From Chryseobacterium gambrini (lineage in GTDB: Bacteria > Bacteroidota > Bacteroidia > Flavobacteriales > Weeksellaceae), in the NCBI RefSeq assembly GCF_900156825.1, contig NZ_FTOV01000001.1:703219-767218 (forward strand): 64,000 nt of DNA, in the 5' to 3' direction. Under the pieces are notes generated by a model. That model saw nothing but the letters and a program-made list of their open reading frames with translations. It did not search any database and was not told the origin of the DNA. Numbering within the stretch: the stretch's first letter is position 1; every line of letters begins with the position of its first letter. Both the position numbers and the translations under genes were made by a program. This document shows, one piece after another, positions 53,654 to 62,824 of this stretch.

Positions 53654-54730
53654 ATGAAAAGAATTGTATCTGTTCATCTTCTGAATGATTACAGCGGAAG
53701 CCCGAAAGTTCTGATGCAGCTTCTGAAATCCTGGACAAAAAACGGGATGGATACGCATCTTTTTACTTCAGGCGGAAGAAAGGGTTTTTTGTCTGATATT
53801 CCCAAGGTGAAAAATCATCTGTTCTGGTATCGCTTTTCATCCAATGCTCTGGTAAGAATTGTTAATTTCTTTCTGAGTCAGTTTTTCCTGATGATCAAAT
53901 TGCTTTTTTTCCTGAAAAAGAGTGATCTGGTTTACATCAACACGGTTTTGCCTTTCGGGGCGGCAATTGCAGGAAAACTAAGAGGGTGTAATATTATTTA
54001 TCATATCCACGAAACTTCGGTAAAGCCGAAACTATTTAAAAATTTTCTTTTTGGAACAGCAAAAATGACTGCCGATAAAATTGTTTTTGTTTCGGAATAT
54101 CTTCTGAAACAGGAATCTTTAATTAACAATCAGGAATTGCTGTACAATGTTCTGGAAAGCGATTTTGCCGAGAAAGCAGACCATTTCCGAAATGTGGAAA
54201 AAGAAATCCCTGTGGTTTTAATGATCTGTTCTTTAAAAGTTTACAAAGGAGTTGACGAATTTCTGGAATTAGCCAAAAAAAATCCTTATTACATTTTCAA
54301 ACTTGTGGTGAATGCGACGGAAAAGGAAATTCAGGAGTATTTTAAAGAGATGGAAATTCCGAAACAGCTTATTATTTATCCTACCCAAACGGATACGCAT
54401 CCTTTTTATCAGGAAGCCAGCGTGATTCTTAATCTGTCTCATCCTGATCTTTGGGTGGAAACATTCGGACTTACGATTCTGGAAGGAATGCGTTACGGCT
54501 TACCTGCGATCGTCGCGCCTGTAGGAGGCGTTACAGAGCTTGTTGAAGACCATAAAAACGGTTTTTTAATCGATTCTAAACACACAAATGAACTTTCTGA
54601 AAAATTAAACTACATTTTGAACGATCCATCGGTCTACAAATCCTTCAGTGAGGCTTCTTACGAGAAAAGTCTTCTGTTTTCCGAGGCGTATTTTGAGAGA
54701 AAATCTCTGGATATAATTTCCAATTTATAA
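53654..54730 (+). CDS. Glycosyltransferase, GT4-like (358 aa)
   Basis: A GT-B enzyme: N-terminal NDYSGSPKVLMQLLKSW and YHIHETSVKPKLFKNF, then the C-terminal motif LNLSHPDLWVETFGLTILEGMRYGLPAIVAPVGGVTELVED. It ends the second exopolysaccharide transcription unit; a palindrome and a 125-bp gap follow. Confidence 0.92.
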   Translation: MKRIVSVHLLNDYSGSPKVLMQLLKSWTKNGMDTHLFTSGGRKGFLSDIPKVKNHLFWYRFSSNALVRIVNFFLSQFFLMIKLLFFLKKSDLVYINTVLPFGAAIAGKLRGCNIIYHIHETSVKPKLFKNFLFGTAKMTADKIVFVSEYLLKQESLINNQELLYNVLESDFAEKADHFRNVEKEIPVVLMICSLKVYKGVDEFLELAKKNPYYIFKLVVNATEKEIQEYFKEMEIPKQLIIYPTQTDTHPFYQEASVILNLSHPDLWVETFGLTILEGMRYGLPAIVAPVGGVTELVEDHKNGFLIDSKHTNELSEKLNYILNDPSVYKSFSEASYEKSLLFSEAYFERKSLDIISNL

Positions 54731-54736
54731 TCCATT

Positions 54737-54751
54737 TTCCAGATTATGGAA
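54737..54751. promoter_or_regulatory. Palindrome TTCCA-N5-TGGAA, copy 3
   Basis: TTCCA-GATTA-TGGAA with a further A/T pair on each side, 107 bp before the next ATG. Arms equal copies 1 and 2, spacer differs, which argues for selection on the arms. GG-N10-GT at 54819-54832 is a weak -24/-12 match. Confidence 0.55.
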
Positions 54752-54857
54752 ATCCGGCACACTTTCAATAAATTATAATTAACACATTTTCATTACGTTA
54801 CATTATTTTTCACAATTTGGAACACAAATAGTCATAATATGTTAAAATAAAATAATT

Positions 54858-56069
54858 ATGAAGACAAAAGTAGCAATTATAGGAACGGTAGGTCTGCCTG
54901 CGAAATACGGAGGCTTCGAAACCTTAACTGCTCATCTTGTAGAAGAGCTTTCCGATACGTATGATTTTACGGTATACTGTTCTTCAAAAAAATACAGCAA
55001 GGAAGAGAGAATCGAAAGCTGGAAAGGGGCAAAACTGAAGTATCTTCCTTTAGACGCCAACGGAATCCAGAGTATTCCTTACGATACATGGTCTATTTTT
55101 CATGCATTATTCCGAAGTGATGTTCTTCTGATTTTAGGCGTTGCCGGAGCGTGGCTTTTACCATTAGTAAAATTATTCACCAATAAAAGAATTATTATTT
55201 CCATCGACGGAATTGAATGGAAAAGAGACAAATGGTCTGTTCCTGCAAAATTATATCTTTGGTGGGCGGAAAAACTGGCGGTAAAGTTTTCTCATATTGA
55301 TATTTCGGATAACGAATCTATTCAGGATTATACTTCTGTACGCTATAAAACAATAAGCCGCGTTATTGAATACGGAGCGGATCATACGAAAATAAACCGT
55401 GTTCCGTCTGCTGAAAATCTTGAAAAATACCCTTTCCTGAATGAAGAATATGCGGTAAAAGTATGCAGAATTGAACCTGAAAATCATGTCCATACGATTT
55501 TAAAAGTATTCAGCACGCTTCCTGAACGCAAGTTGGTTTTAGTCGGAAACTGGAAAAACAGTGAGTACGGAACAAATCTGAAAGAACAGTATTCAGGATT
55601 TAAAAATATTCTCCTGCTCGATCCTATTTACGAACAGGAAACCATTGATCTGATCCGCGGAAATGCTTCTCTTTACATTCACGGGCATTCTGCGGGAGGA
55701 ACCAATCCTTCGCTTGTGGAAGCCATGTTTTTAGGTCTGCCGATCATCAGCAACGGCGTTTCTTACAACAGAACGACAACCGAGAATCAGGCTTTTTATT
55801 TTTCGGATGAAAATGAGCTTAGAAGTATTCTGGAAGAGGTAAGCAAAGAAGATCTGGAACTCTGCGCCGGAACAATGAAGAAAATAGCGGAAAGAAGATA
55901 TACCTGGAAAAGAATCGCAAAAAAATACAGTCAGCTTATCGAAGAAACCTTTACTATCAGCGAAAAGACCAATGTTATGCCCAGAATCTCTGAAATTGAT
56001 GAGGCAATTCTGGAAAAGTACAATGTAGAGCATCTTAAGCACATCAAACTATTCAACAACTCTAAATAA
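54858..56069 (+). CDS. DUF1972-type glycosyltransferase (403 aa)
   Basis: The opening KVAIIGTVGLPAKYGGFETLTAHLVEEL is the mark of the DUF1972/rhamnosyltransferase group. The GT4 donor domain follows (VGNWKNSEYG, HGHSAGGTNPSLVEAMFLGLPIISNGVSYNRTTTEN). Such enzymes often add an early sugar to the lipid-linked intermediate. It lies 19 bp before the initiating transferase. Confidence 0.93.
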   Translation: MKTKVAIIGTVGLPAKYGGFETLTAHLVEELSDTYDFTVYCSSKKYSKEERIESWKGAKLKYLPLDANGIQSIPYDTWSIFHALFRSDVLLILGVAGAWLLPLVKLFTNKRIIISIDGIEWKRDKWSVPAKLYLWWAEKLAVKFSHIDISDNESIQDYTSVRYKTISRVIEYGADHTKINRVPSAENLEKYPFLNEEYAVKVCRIEPENHVHTILKVFSTLPERKLVLVGNWKNSEYGTNLKEQYSGFKNILLLDPIYEQETIDLIRGNASLYIHGHSAGGTNPSLVEAMFLGLPIISNGVSYNRTTTENQAFYFSDENELRSILEEVSKEDLELCAGTMKKIAERRYTWKRIAKKYSQLIEETFTISEKTNVMPRISEIDEAILEKYNVEHLKHIKLFNNSK

Positions 56070-56088
56070 ACTGCTAAAAAACGAGGCT

Positions 56089-57156
56089 ATGAAAAACTTT
56101 GTAGAACTTTCTATATACGGAATTCTTGCATTCATCCTTTCGATGTGCGTCATTCCGCTCATGAGAATGATTGCCCAGAAAATTAAGCTGGTGGATGTTC
56201 CCAATGCAAGAAAAGTGCACCAGACTGCTATTCCGCTGATCGGAGGTCTTGTGATCGGGCTTGTTGTTTTTTTGCTTTTATGGATTTCTGATGACAAAAG
56301 CTGGAAAGATATTCTTCCGATCATCATTACTTCCTACATTATGCTTTTTGTGGGAACGCTGGATGATAAAACAGACATCAGAGCGATCTACAAGTTGGGA
56401 ATCCAGATTTGTGTGAGCGTGATTATTGCGACTTCAGGCATCCGGATTACCACTCTTTACGGACTTTTCGGAATCCATGAAATGAATGTTTATTTTCAGT
56501 ACATTCTTACGGTGCTTATTATTACAACGGCAGTAAATGCTTTTAATCTTATTGACGGAATTGACGGTTTGGCAGGAAGTGTTGCAGGAGTAGGTTTTGC
56601 TTTGTTTTTTGTTATTGCTTTAATTGAAGGACATTTCGGACTGGCAAGAATCGGGTTGCTTTTCGTGGGAAGTATTGCTGCTTTTTTACAGTATAATTTT
56701 TCTTTGAAGAACAAAATTTTTCTGGGAAATTCGGGTTCTTTATTTCTGGGATATTTGTTGATTTGTCTGGGAATCTACATTACGAAATTCGACAGAGGTT
56801 CGGAAGAGTTTCCTTACGGTATTTTCTTTATTCTTTTTGTATTCACGATTCCTGTGATTGATTCTGTGAGAGTGTATGCGGATCGAATTTCGCGGGGAAA
56901 ATCGCCATTCAAGGCGGATAAATCGCACATTCATCATCATCTTTTACAGTTGGGTCTGTCTCACAAAAGAATTACCTTAACTTTTGTTGTTCTGAATATC
57001 GTGACATTTATTGTTCAGTATGTGTTTTTTCCGAACTACTCTATTTATACGACGCTTATTTCATTCTTTGTCTTTATATTCATCTTTAAAATTATTAAAG
57101 TGCTGAATCTTTTCCTTACGTGGAAAAAGAATATTAAAGACATGGAAAATTCATAA
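56089..57156 (+). CDS. MraY/WecA-type phosphoglycosyl transferase (355 aa)
   Basis: A multi-pass membrane enzyme of the UDP-sugar:undecaprenyl-phosphate transferase family. Key motifs: VGTLDDKTD, NAFNLIDGIDGLAGS with the conserved Asp residues, FLGNSGSLFLGY, and the basic loop DKSHIHHHLLQLGLSHKR. It should start repeat-unit assembly on the lipid carrier. It ends the exopolysaccharide locus; a terminator lies about 190 bp downstream. Confidence 0.95.
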   Translation: MKNFVELSIYGILAFILSMCVIPLMRMIAQKIKLVDVPNARKVHQTAIPLIGGLVIGLVVFLLLWISDDKSWKDILPIIITSYIMLFVGTLDDKTDIRAIYKLGIQICVSVIIATSGIRITTLYGLFGIHEMNVYFQYILTVLIITTAVNAFNLIDGIDGLAGSVAGVGFALFFVIALIEGHFGLARIGLLFVGSIAAFLQYNFSLKNKIFLGNSGSLFLGYLLICLGIYITKFDRGSEEFPYGIFFILFVFTIPVIDSVRVYADRISRGKSPFKADKSHIHHHLLQLGLSHKRITLTFVVLNIVTFIVQYVFFPNYSIYTTLISFFVFIFIFKIIKVLNLFLTWKKNIKDMENS

Positions 57157-57346
57157 AAATAAATTTTGAGATGATTATCCGATAATTTTAACACAAAGTG
57201 CGCAAGTTTTTTTAATACTCACAGCTTTTAAGTAGGCAAAGGTACTACCATAAACTATTCACTAAGCAAAAAACACAAATTTCATATAGAAATTACAAAT
57301 AACATCCAACTTTTATACATCTTTTTTATTTGCCCTTAATAAAAAG

Positions 57347-57382
57347 AATACTCCGGACAGGAATTGTCAGGAGTATTTTTTA
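57347..57382 (+). terminator. Terminator after the exopolysaccharide locus
   Basis: AATACTCC pairs with GGAGTATT, and GACA with TGTC inside, followed by six T residues. It stands between the last plus-strand gene and the convergent minus-strand genes. Confidence 0.75.
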
Positions 57383-57423
57383 TATCTGTTTAAACTGATT
57401 GAAAGTTTAACTGTGTTGACTTA

Positions 57424-57834
57424 TTAATTCAGCTTGAAAAAGAAAAATGCAACTGCCGCCCATTCTTTTTTAATTCCGCTTGCATAACCGATGGTGGAAT
57501 GACTGCCGTTTTCTACCGTTCCGTTATCTTTAATATAACCAATGGTTGAGTGACTGCTGTTTTCCACGGTTCCGTCCTTTTTTACGTAGCCTACGGTAGA
57601 ACTGTTTTTGTTTTGTATGGTGCCGTCACTTTTAATATAACCGATTGTAGAATGGCTGCTGTTTTCGATGGTTCCGTTTCCTGTAATATACCCTACTGTG
57701 GAATGGCTGCTGTTTTCAATGGTTCCGTTGCTTTTGATGTATCCTGCTGTACTGCGGCTTCCCGATTCTATGGTTTGTGCGCTTAAAAGAGATAAGTTAA
57801 ACAAAACAGCACAAACGAATAGTGCTTTTTTCAT
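57424..57834 (-). CDS. Exported 17-residue-repeat protein (136 aa)
   Basis: A signal peptide (ALFVCAVLFNLSLLSAQ) is followed by about five and a half copies of a 17-residue unit with the pattern STxGYIxxxGTxxNSSH (51-bp DNA repeat), then a short hydrophobic end (WAAVAFFFFKLN). The regular Gly-Tyr and Gly-Thr steps suggest a beta-solenoid or beta-strand stack. Function is unknown; a surface or envelope role is likely from the signal peptide. Confidence 0.8.
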   Translation of the reverse strand: MKKALFVCAVLFNLSLLSAQTIESGSRSTAGYIKSNGTIENSSHSTVGYITGNGTIENSSHSTIGYIKSDGTIQNKNSSTVGYVKKDGTVENSSHSTIGYIKDNGTVENGSHSTIGYASGIKKEWAAVAFFFFKLN

Positions 57835-57934
57835 GGTTTTTAAAATTTTTAAATTCTTCGAAATATAGGAAGTTTTTATTGAAAATGAAATACCACAGGA
57901 AAAAACGCACTGTAAATTAAAATATGAGCTTTAA

Positions 57935-58495
57935 TTAAGATTTTTTTATCTTTCTGAAAGTGATTGATATCCTTCTTTTTCTTGGGATTGCTGTATTTTG
58001 CCATTGATCGTTTTTTACGGCTTTGATCCCGTGTTTCCAGAGGTATCTTGCGTCTCCGCTGAGTAGAAGAATGCTTCGGGGATTCAGTATTATTTCATGT
58101 TTTTCCGAATCTTTTGAAAACTGCATCACACAGGAAGAAAGTAAGCTTACGGAAACTATTATGTCTTCAAAGCAAGGTACACAGTCTATATGGTTTGATA
58201 TTCCCTGTCCCGGTTCATATTCGTTGATGATGACCTGATCGAAAGACTGTTCTATATTAAAAGTTGTTTTAATCTTTTTTTCTAATGTAAGAAGCCAATC
58301 CGGAAGTTCACCTTTTCTTACACGCTGATTGATATTTTTCTTTTTGTAGTCGTAAATATAACCATAATGCTGAACTCTTCTCTTTAGACTGTTGTCCCAC
58401 TCTTCTTTTTCAATCTGTAAAAGAATTGCTTTTTCTTCGTCGGAATTTAAAAAATCATCCTGATAAAAAAGTCCGGAAATTATATTATTCTCCAT
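57935..58495 (-). CDS. AlkB-like 2-oxoglutarate/Fe(II) dioxygenase (186 aa)
   Basis: Repairs alkylated bases in DNA or RNA by oxidative demethylation. Seen: the substrate-side NEYEPGQGISNHID with the iron ligands His-x-Asp, the distal ligand in WKHGI, and RRISITFRK with the 2-oxoglutarate-binding Arg residues. Length fits the family. ATG 58495 is preferred to a TTG two codons upstream; it overlaps the preceding gene by 11 bp, so the two are probably co-translated. Confidence 0.93.
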   Translation of the reverse strand: MENNIISGLFYQDDFLNSDEEKAILLQIEKEEWDNSLKRRVQHYGYIYDYKKKNINQRVRKGELPDWLLTLEKKIKTTFNIEQSFDQVIINEYEPGQGISNHIDCVPCFEDIIVSVSLLSSCVMQFSKDSEKHEIILNPRSILLLSGDARYLWKHGIKAVKNDQWQNTAIPRKRRISITFRKIKKS

Positions 58496-58952
58496 CCTCA
58501 ATTGCTAAAATATATTGTAACAAATCTATAAAGTTTTTATGAACCGGTTGATATCCTGACTCCAATTCAGTAGAAACCCAGATTGAATTTTCATTTTCAT
58601 GTGTAGCGTGATATCCGTAAAAAATTATCTCATCATGATGATCCTGATAATGATCTGCCAATAAATAGATATCTGCATCATTCAGTAACGGAGAGGTCAA
58701 AAGACTTGGATTCAGCCAGTCGTCGAAACCACAAATACCAACATCAAAACCGTCTCCATAAATATTGCAGCCTCCATATTGACTTAAAAAATAAAAATAA
58801 GCATCGTCTTTTATAAATGTTGCCTGCTTCATGATTCCCAGAGTTTCTTCTTCCCAGAGATTTTCTATTCTTTCTTTATTTAAAGTTTCGAGCCTGTATT
58901 TTGAAGCGATTTGCTGCATGAGGTTGTCGACTTCGATAATTTTTTTAATCAT
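58485..58952 (-). CDS. SMI1/KNR4 (SUKH)-like protein (155 aa)
   Basis: The central part (FYFLSQYGGCNIYGDGFDVGICGFDDWLNPSLLTSPLLNDADIYLLADH) fits the SUKH fold found in many toxin-immunity proteins, by pattern only. No signal peptide. It overlaps the AlkB gene. It may be an immunity protein, but no toxin gene is seen nearby. Confidence 0.6.
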   Translation of the reverse strand: MIKKIIEVDNLMQQIASKYRLETLNKERIENLWEEETLGIMKQATFIKDDAYFYFLSQYGGCNIYGDGFDVGICGFDDWLNPSLLTSPLLNDADIYLLADHYQDHHDEIIFYGYHATHENENSIWVSTELESGYQPVHKNFIDLLQYILAIEDGE

Positions 58953-59145
58953 AAATATTTTCAGACATTAACCAATATGTATTAAATTTAAGTTCAAAGA
59001 TTTTTCTGTTTTACTTTTATCAACATTTGCTTTTAAAATACCTGTAAACTCATTAATTTTTCAATCACAAAGAAATACAATCTATTAATTTTCATTAATT
59101 TAATATATTTTCAAAATACAGGATAGATTCTTACCGCATATTTCT

Positions 59146-59844
59146 TCATTTAAACTCCTGAATAACAAAGGAATTTATTTTATTTTCCCTGTGAAAGTCA
59201 GCAAGAAATTCATTATACCCTTCTAAATTTGTAGAAATTAATAGGTTTTGGAATTCCTTATCCTCAATAACAGACATTGCCCAATAAATTTCCTGTCCGA
59301 TAAATCTGTCGACATCCTTCTGTTTTCCATCTGCAAATAAAGCATTAAGAGAACTTATTAAGCCTGCATTCATCGAATTGTATTCAAGAGGTTTCTTAAA
59401 AAAATCTGTAACAAGGCTGCAAATAAACTCATAGTATTTCTTTCTTAAAAATAAGCTTTTATCGCCGTCGTTGTTTGTAAATTCGTAAGTTTCTTCATTA
59501 ATTCCTTCAATAATAAAGCTTACAATATCGTTCTCTTTTTTATAGCGAATATACCATTCCCGATATTCTTCGTCTGTTTTATTTTTTAGAAGATGCTTTA
59601 TAGTCCAGTTATTCTCTATAATACAAATTGCCCAGTAGAAAGGCATTTCAGTAGTTATAATATACACGTTGTGATAATCTTCCAGTGTATTTAATAGATT
59701 TAAAAAATGTCTGTGAAACCCGTTTTCCGGCAACGGCTCTTCAAAAAAGTCTGTAATTGTTGCACAGACGAGTTTGTAATATTTTCTTCTGAGAAAAACA
59801 GATTCATTACCAAATTCGTCGGTGTAAATGTATTGGTCTTCCAT
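59146..59844 (-). CDS. Internally duplicated protein of unknown function (232 aa)
   Basis: Residues about 5-113 and 117-232 are two copies of one domain: both contain S(V/L)FLRxKYY, an xTDFFxxPL segment, a YWAxxxIE step and a closing (N)xSFxIxE(G/F). No signal peptide or known motif. It lies among immunity-like genes. I do not recognise the family. Confidence 0.7.
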   Translation of the reverse strand: MEDQYIYTDEFGNESVFLRRKYYKLVCATITDFFEEPLPENGFHRHFLNLLNTLEDYHNVYIITTEMPFYWAICIIENNWTIKHLLKNKTDEEYREWYIRYKKENDIVSFIIEGINEETYEFTNNDGDKSLFLRKKYYEFICSLVTDFFKKPLEYNSMNAGLISSLNALFADGKQKDVDRFIGQEIYWAMSVIEDKEFQNLLISTNLEGYNEFLADFHRENKINSFVIQEFK

Positions 59845-59955
59845 GGTTATTTTGATCAGAAACAGTTTTTTAAGTGTTTTACTCGAATATTTTTTATCTT
59901 ACTCTATTATATCTTAATTTGTTAAAAATTCTATGAAATGTAAAAAAATAAACTA

Positions 59956-61065
59956 TCAATAACGAGATAAGATCCCATTAAATCTGCTGTCGTTTTTATA
60001 TTTCTCAATCATTGCATCATCAATCAGAATTTTATCCATTCCGAATTTTAAGGCAAGCTCAAGACTTTGGAAAAACCGCTCTTCTGATCCCATATCGAAA
60101 AGTATTTCCGCTTTTGTACCGTGATATAAACCAACTTCAGGTTCCAGATCTAATGCTTTATCGATATAATCCATACTTTTTTCTGTAAAACCTGCAGTCC
60201 GCAATTTATAAGCACGATTATTGTATGCGAGCGCTTTTTGTGTATTGGCTTCAATAGTGGTATCGTATAATGAAAAAGCATGATCTAAATTGCCTCTTTC
60301 CTGATATGAGAGTGCCAGATTCTCAATATCGTAACAGTAGTAGTTAACAACAGCATCAAGTCCTTCAATGGTATTTTCAATCAGGAAAGATAAAAATCCT
60401 TTGTTACCAGCAATTTTGCTGGCTTCCTCAGTTTTCAAATAATCTTTTATATAAACCGAGTCCTGTATGTATTCGCCTTTTTCGTCAAAGATTAGCGAAA
60501 TATCCAGTTCTTCAGGATTTTCGTATTCGTTAGTTTCATCATTAAAATAAAAATAATAGAATTCACTGTAAATATCTGGAATACTTTCTGAAGTAATCGC
60601 TGCATCGTGATAAAAGATCCGTATCTGTTTTCCGTTATCAGCAGTATCGAATGCAAAATCATTCCCTGATCCGTCGGTCGCGAAATACATATATTTATTT
60701 TTAACCTGTAGCGCATAATATTCTTCGGAAATATTATCCAGCACATCGGATACAGATGATAATTGTATACCCAATCCAATGCTGTACTGTCCGTATTTTT
60801 GGCACCATTCTATATAATCTTCAGGATAATTATGGCTTCTGAGAAGATCTATTTCCGCGGAAGTAACAATCTTTTCTTCATCAATCCAGATTGGATTTCT
60901 GTAATCCGCATCATTTTTAAAACCACTAATAAAACTGAAAAAATCGTCAAAATCTTTAATATTTGACAATTTATGTTTGTTTTTCTTTATCGCCTTTACC
61001 AAGTTTTCCAAATTGGCGTTAAATTCTTCTTCGGTTTTTGCATTAAGACCGTAATATCTTCCCAT
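59956..61065 (-). CDS. SUKH-like domain plus TPR protein (369 aa)
   Basis: The first ~190 residues show a SMI1/KNR4-like core (SAEIDLLRSHNYPEDYIEWCQKYGQYSIG, then YMYFATDGSGNDFAFDT). From about 245 two TPR-like helical repeats follow (LALSYQERGNLDHAFSLYDTTIEANTQ and AYNNRAYKLRTAGFTEKSMDYIDKALDLEP). Such proteins are often immunity factors or scaffolds. No secretion signal. Confidence 0.75.
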   Translation of the reverse strand: MGRYYGLNAKTEEEFNANLENLVKAIKKNKHKLSNIKDFDDFFSFISGFKNDADYRNPIWIDEEKIVTSAEIDLLRSHNYPEDYIEWCQKYGQYSIGLGIQLSSVSDVLDNISEEYYALQVKNKYMYFATDGSGNDFAFDTADNGKQIRIFYHDAAITSESIPDIYSEFYYFYFNDETNEYENPEELDISLIFDEKGEYIQDSVYIKDYLKTEEASKIAGNKGFLSFLIENTIEGLDAVVNYYCYDIENLALSYQERGNLDHAFSLYDTTIEANTQKALAYNNRAYKLRTAGFTEKSMDYIDKALDLEPEVGLYHGTKAEILFDMGSEERFFQSLELALKFGMDKILIDDAMIEKYKNDSRFNGILSRY

Positions 61066-61217
61066 AAAACAAATATAATAAAAACAGGAAGATTGTTTAA
61101 TCTTGTAGATTATTGTTTTTAAAAACTATAATATTAAGAATCTACACTTCCGATTTTTCTGTTGTATTCAATTTTGTTTCAAACATGATTACAATAAAAA
61201 TTTACTCTCATTATTAT

Positions 61218-61452
61218 TCACCTCCAAGAATTCAGAACATACTTTGTGAAATTCATTTCCATGTCTTTTATTCGGTCTTCGAGAGCTGCAATTCCTTTTG
61301 TAAGATATTCCTTTTTTTCAGGATCAGTCAGCGTATGGATTGCATCAAAACCCGGTGCCGGAGTAGAAATCGGAGCGGATAATTCAATGGTGTCGCCGTT
61401 TTCATAAATATAATAATAATACCCGTCTTTTTTTTTCTAAAAGGTTTTTCAT
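61218..61452 (-). pseudogene. Small gene broken by a frameshift in an A9 tract (about 77 codons)
   Basis: On the minus strand, ATG at 61452 begins MKNLLEKK and then meets nine A residues; taking away one A restores a frame that reads DGYYYYIYENGDTIELSAP and on to a TGA at 61218-61220, ending KYVLNSWR. As written, the frame stops soon after. It may be a decayed gene, a slippage-prone tract or a sequencing error. Confidence 0.6.
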
Positions 61453-61498
61453 GATTATTAAAATTAAAATATAATTTCCCTCATTCAGATCTAACCAT

Positions 61499-62137
61499 CT
61501 ATGATTTGATTTTTTCAGCCTCTTCAATATTATATCCAATTCTCTTATCATCTTTTAATAAGGAACTGAAAACCTCAAAATATTCCTCAAACCTGTGTTT
61601 ATCATAATGAACGATAACCGGAAAAAGCTGACTTGCCTGATAATGTTTTTCATTGTTCAAAGCGCTTTTCATCGCCTCTTCAATTTCTTTCAGCAGTGGT
61701 CTGCAGTCTTTTTTCAATAGAAAATCTTTCAGACAGGATTCAAAAAACCTATGTCCGTAAATGCTTAAGAAATGTTTTACATAAGGATATAATTCCTGTT
61801 CTTCTTTTCCATTGAGTGTCGAAATGTATAATGCATCCACGATAACATCATACACATTATCTTCATTATAAATTCTGTGAGGCTCAAAGCTGTGCTTTTC
61901 ATCCCATTTTTCAGAAATGAAACGGTCAAGCTGATGGAATCCTTCCGGACTTGCCCAAGCAACCAAAATAAGCATTGCCTGATAAGAAATGTAGGGATTT
62001 TTATGTTGAAGCAAATGTTTCAGTTTTTCAACACGGTTTTCGTCTGTTTTTCCGATGAGCTGTACTTCTGTAAGATCGTAACCTTCTTCGCCATCTTCGC
62101 TGTAGTAGTACAGCGTATCATATATTTCGTTTTCCAA
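61499..62137 (-). CDS. HEAT-like helical protein (212 aa)
   Basis: Helical pairs such as RVEKLKHLLQHKNPYISYQAMLILVAWASPEGF suggest HEAT-type repeats, found in several immunity proteins. No signal peptide and no catalytic motif. It lies in the minus-strand run of immunity-like genes. Function is not known. Confidence 0.65.
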   Translation of the reverse strand: MENEIYDTLYYYSEDGEEGYDLTEVQLIGKTDENRVEKLKHLLQHKNPYISYQAMLILVAWASPEGFHQLDRFISEKWDEKHSFEPHRIYNEDNVYDVIVDALYISTLNGKEEQELYPYVKHFLSIYGHRFFESCLKDFLLKKDCRPLLKEIEEAMKSALNNEKHYQASQLFPVIVHYDKHRFEEYFEVFSSLLKDDKRIGYNIEEAEKIKS

Positions 62138-62182
62138 TTCTTCTTAATTAAATAATTTATTTCAGTTAAAATGTCCGTAATT

Positions 62183-62824
62183 TTAAGAGTTCCAAATCCT
62201 GATATCTTCTAAAAAAAGCATATATCTTCCGGGTTGATATTCGCCGTAGGAAAATAAATAAATCAGATCATTTTTCTTCAGATAATATATTTCCAGTTCT
62301 TTTTCAGAAATGTATTTTTCAATAATATTATTGATCCGTTTAAAGCTGTTTTCTTCCACCATCAGATCAAAACTTTCATGATCTATTTCTTTTTTCAGTT
62401 CTTTTAACGGATGGTCACAAAAATCAATCAACCTGATTTTCTGATGATTAACCTCAAATACTTTGTTTACACATTCTCTTTTATCTCCATCAAACAGGAG
62501 TTGCCTGAAACTTTCGGATGATACATGATAATCAAATGCTCCTCCGAAGATATCAATTAACAATTTTGCATATTCATCATTTTCGTAATCGAAGTTTTTC
62601 ACCGCCAAATGTCCTAAAGAATACCTTTTGTATAATTCGTTTTCAGAAAAAACAGTAGTATTCTTTATTATTTTTTCATCAATATCAAGTAATTGATTAT
62701 AGATGGAATGATACATGGGAATTTCAGGAGATAATTTTATTAGTTCCTCCGTTTTCTGTATCGCCAGATTAAGGGTATCTCTGTACGATTTTTTCATTTT
62801 TTCACTGTTCAGGCGGATGTACAT
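62183..62824 (-). CDS. Protein of unknown function (213 aa)
   Basis: A soluble, charged, largely helical protein with no recognised motif. Two starts are possible: the ATG at 62824, which overlaps the upstream gene by 16 bp, and the ATG at 62797, which avoids it. It is in the same orientation as its neighbours and probably co-transcribed. Confidence 0.6.
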   Translation of the reverse strand: MYIRLNSEKMKKSYRDTLNLAIQKTEELIKLSPEIPMYHSIYNQLLDIDEKIIKNTTVFSENELYKRYSLGHLAVKNFDYENDEYAKLLIDIFGGAFDYHVSSESFRQLLFDGDKRECVNKVFEVNHQKIRLIDFCDHPLKELKKEIDHESFDLMVEENSFKRINNIIEKYISEKELEIYYLKKNDLIYLFSYGEYQPGRYMLFLEDIRIWNS

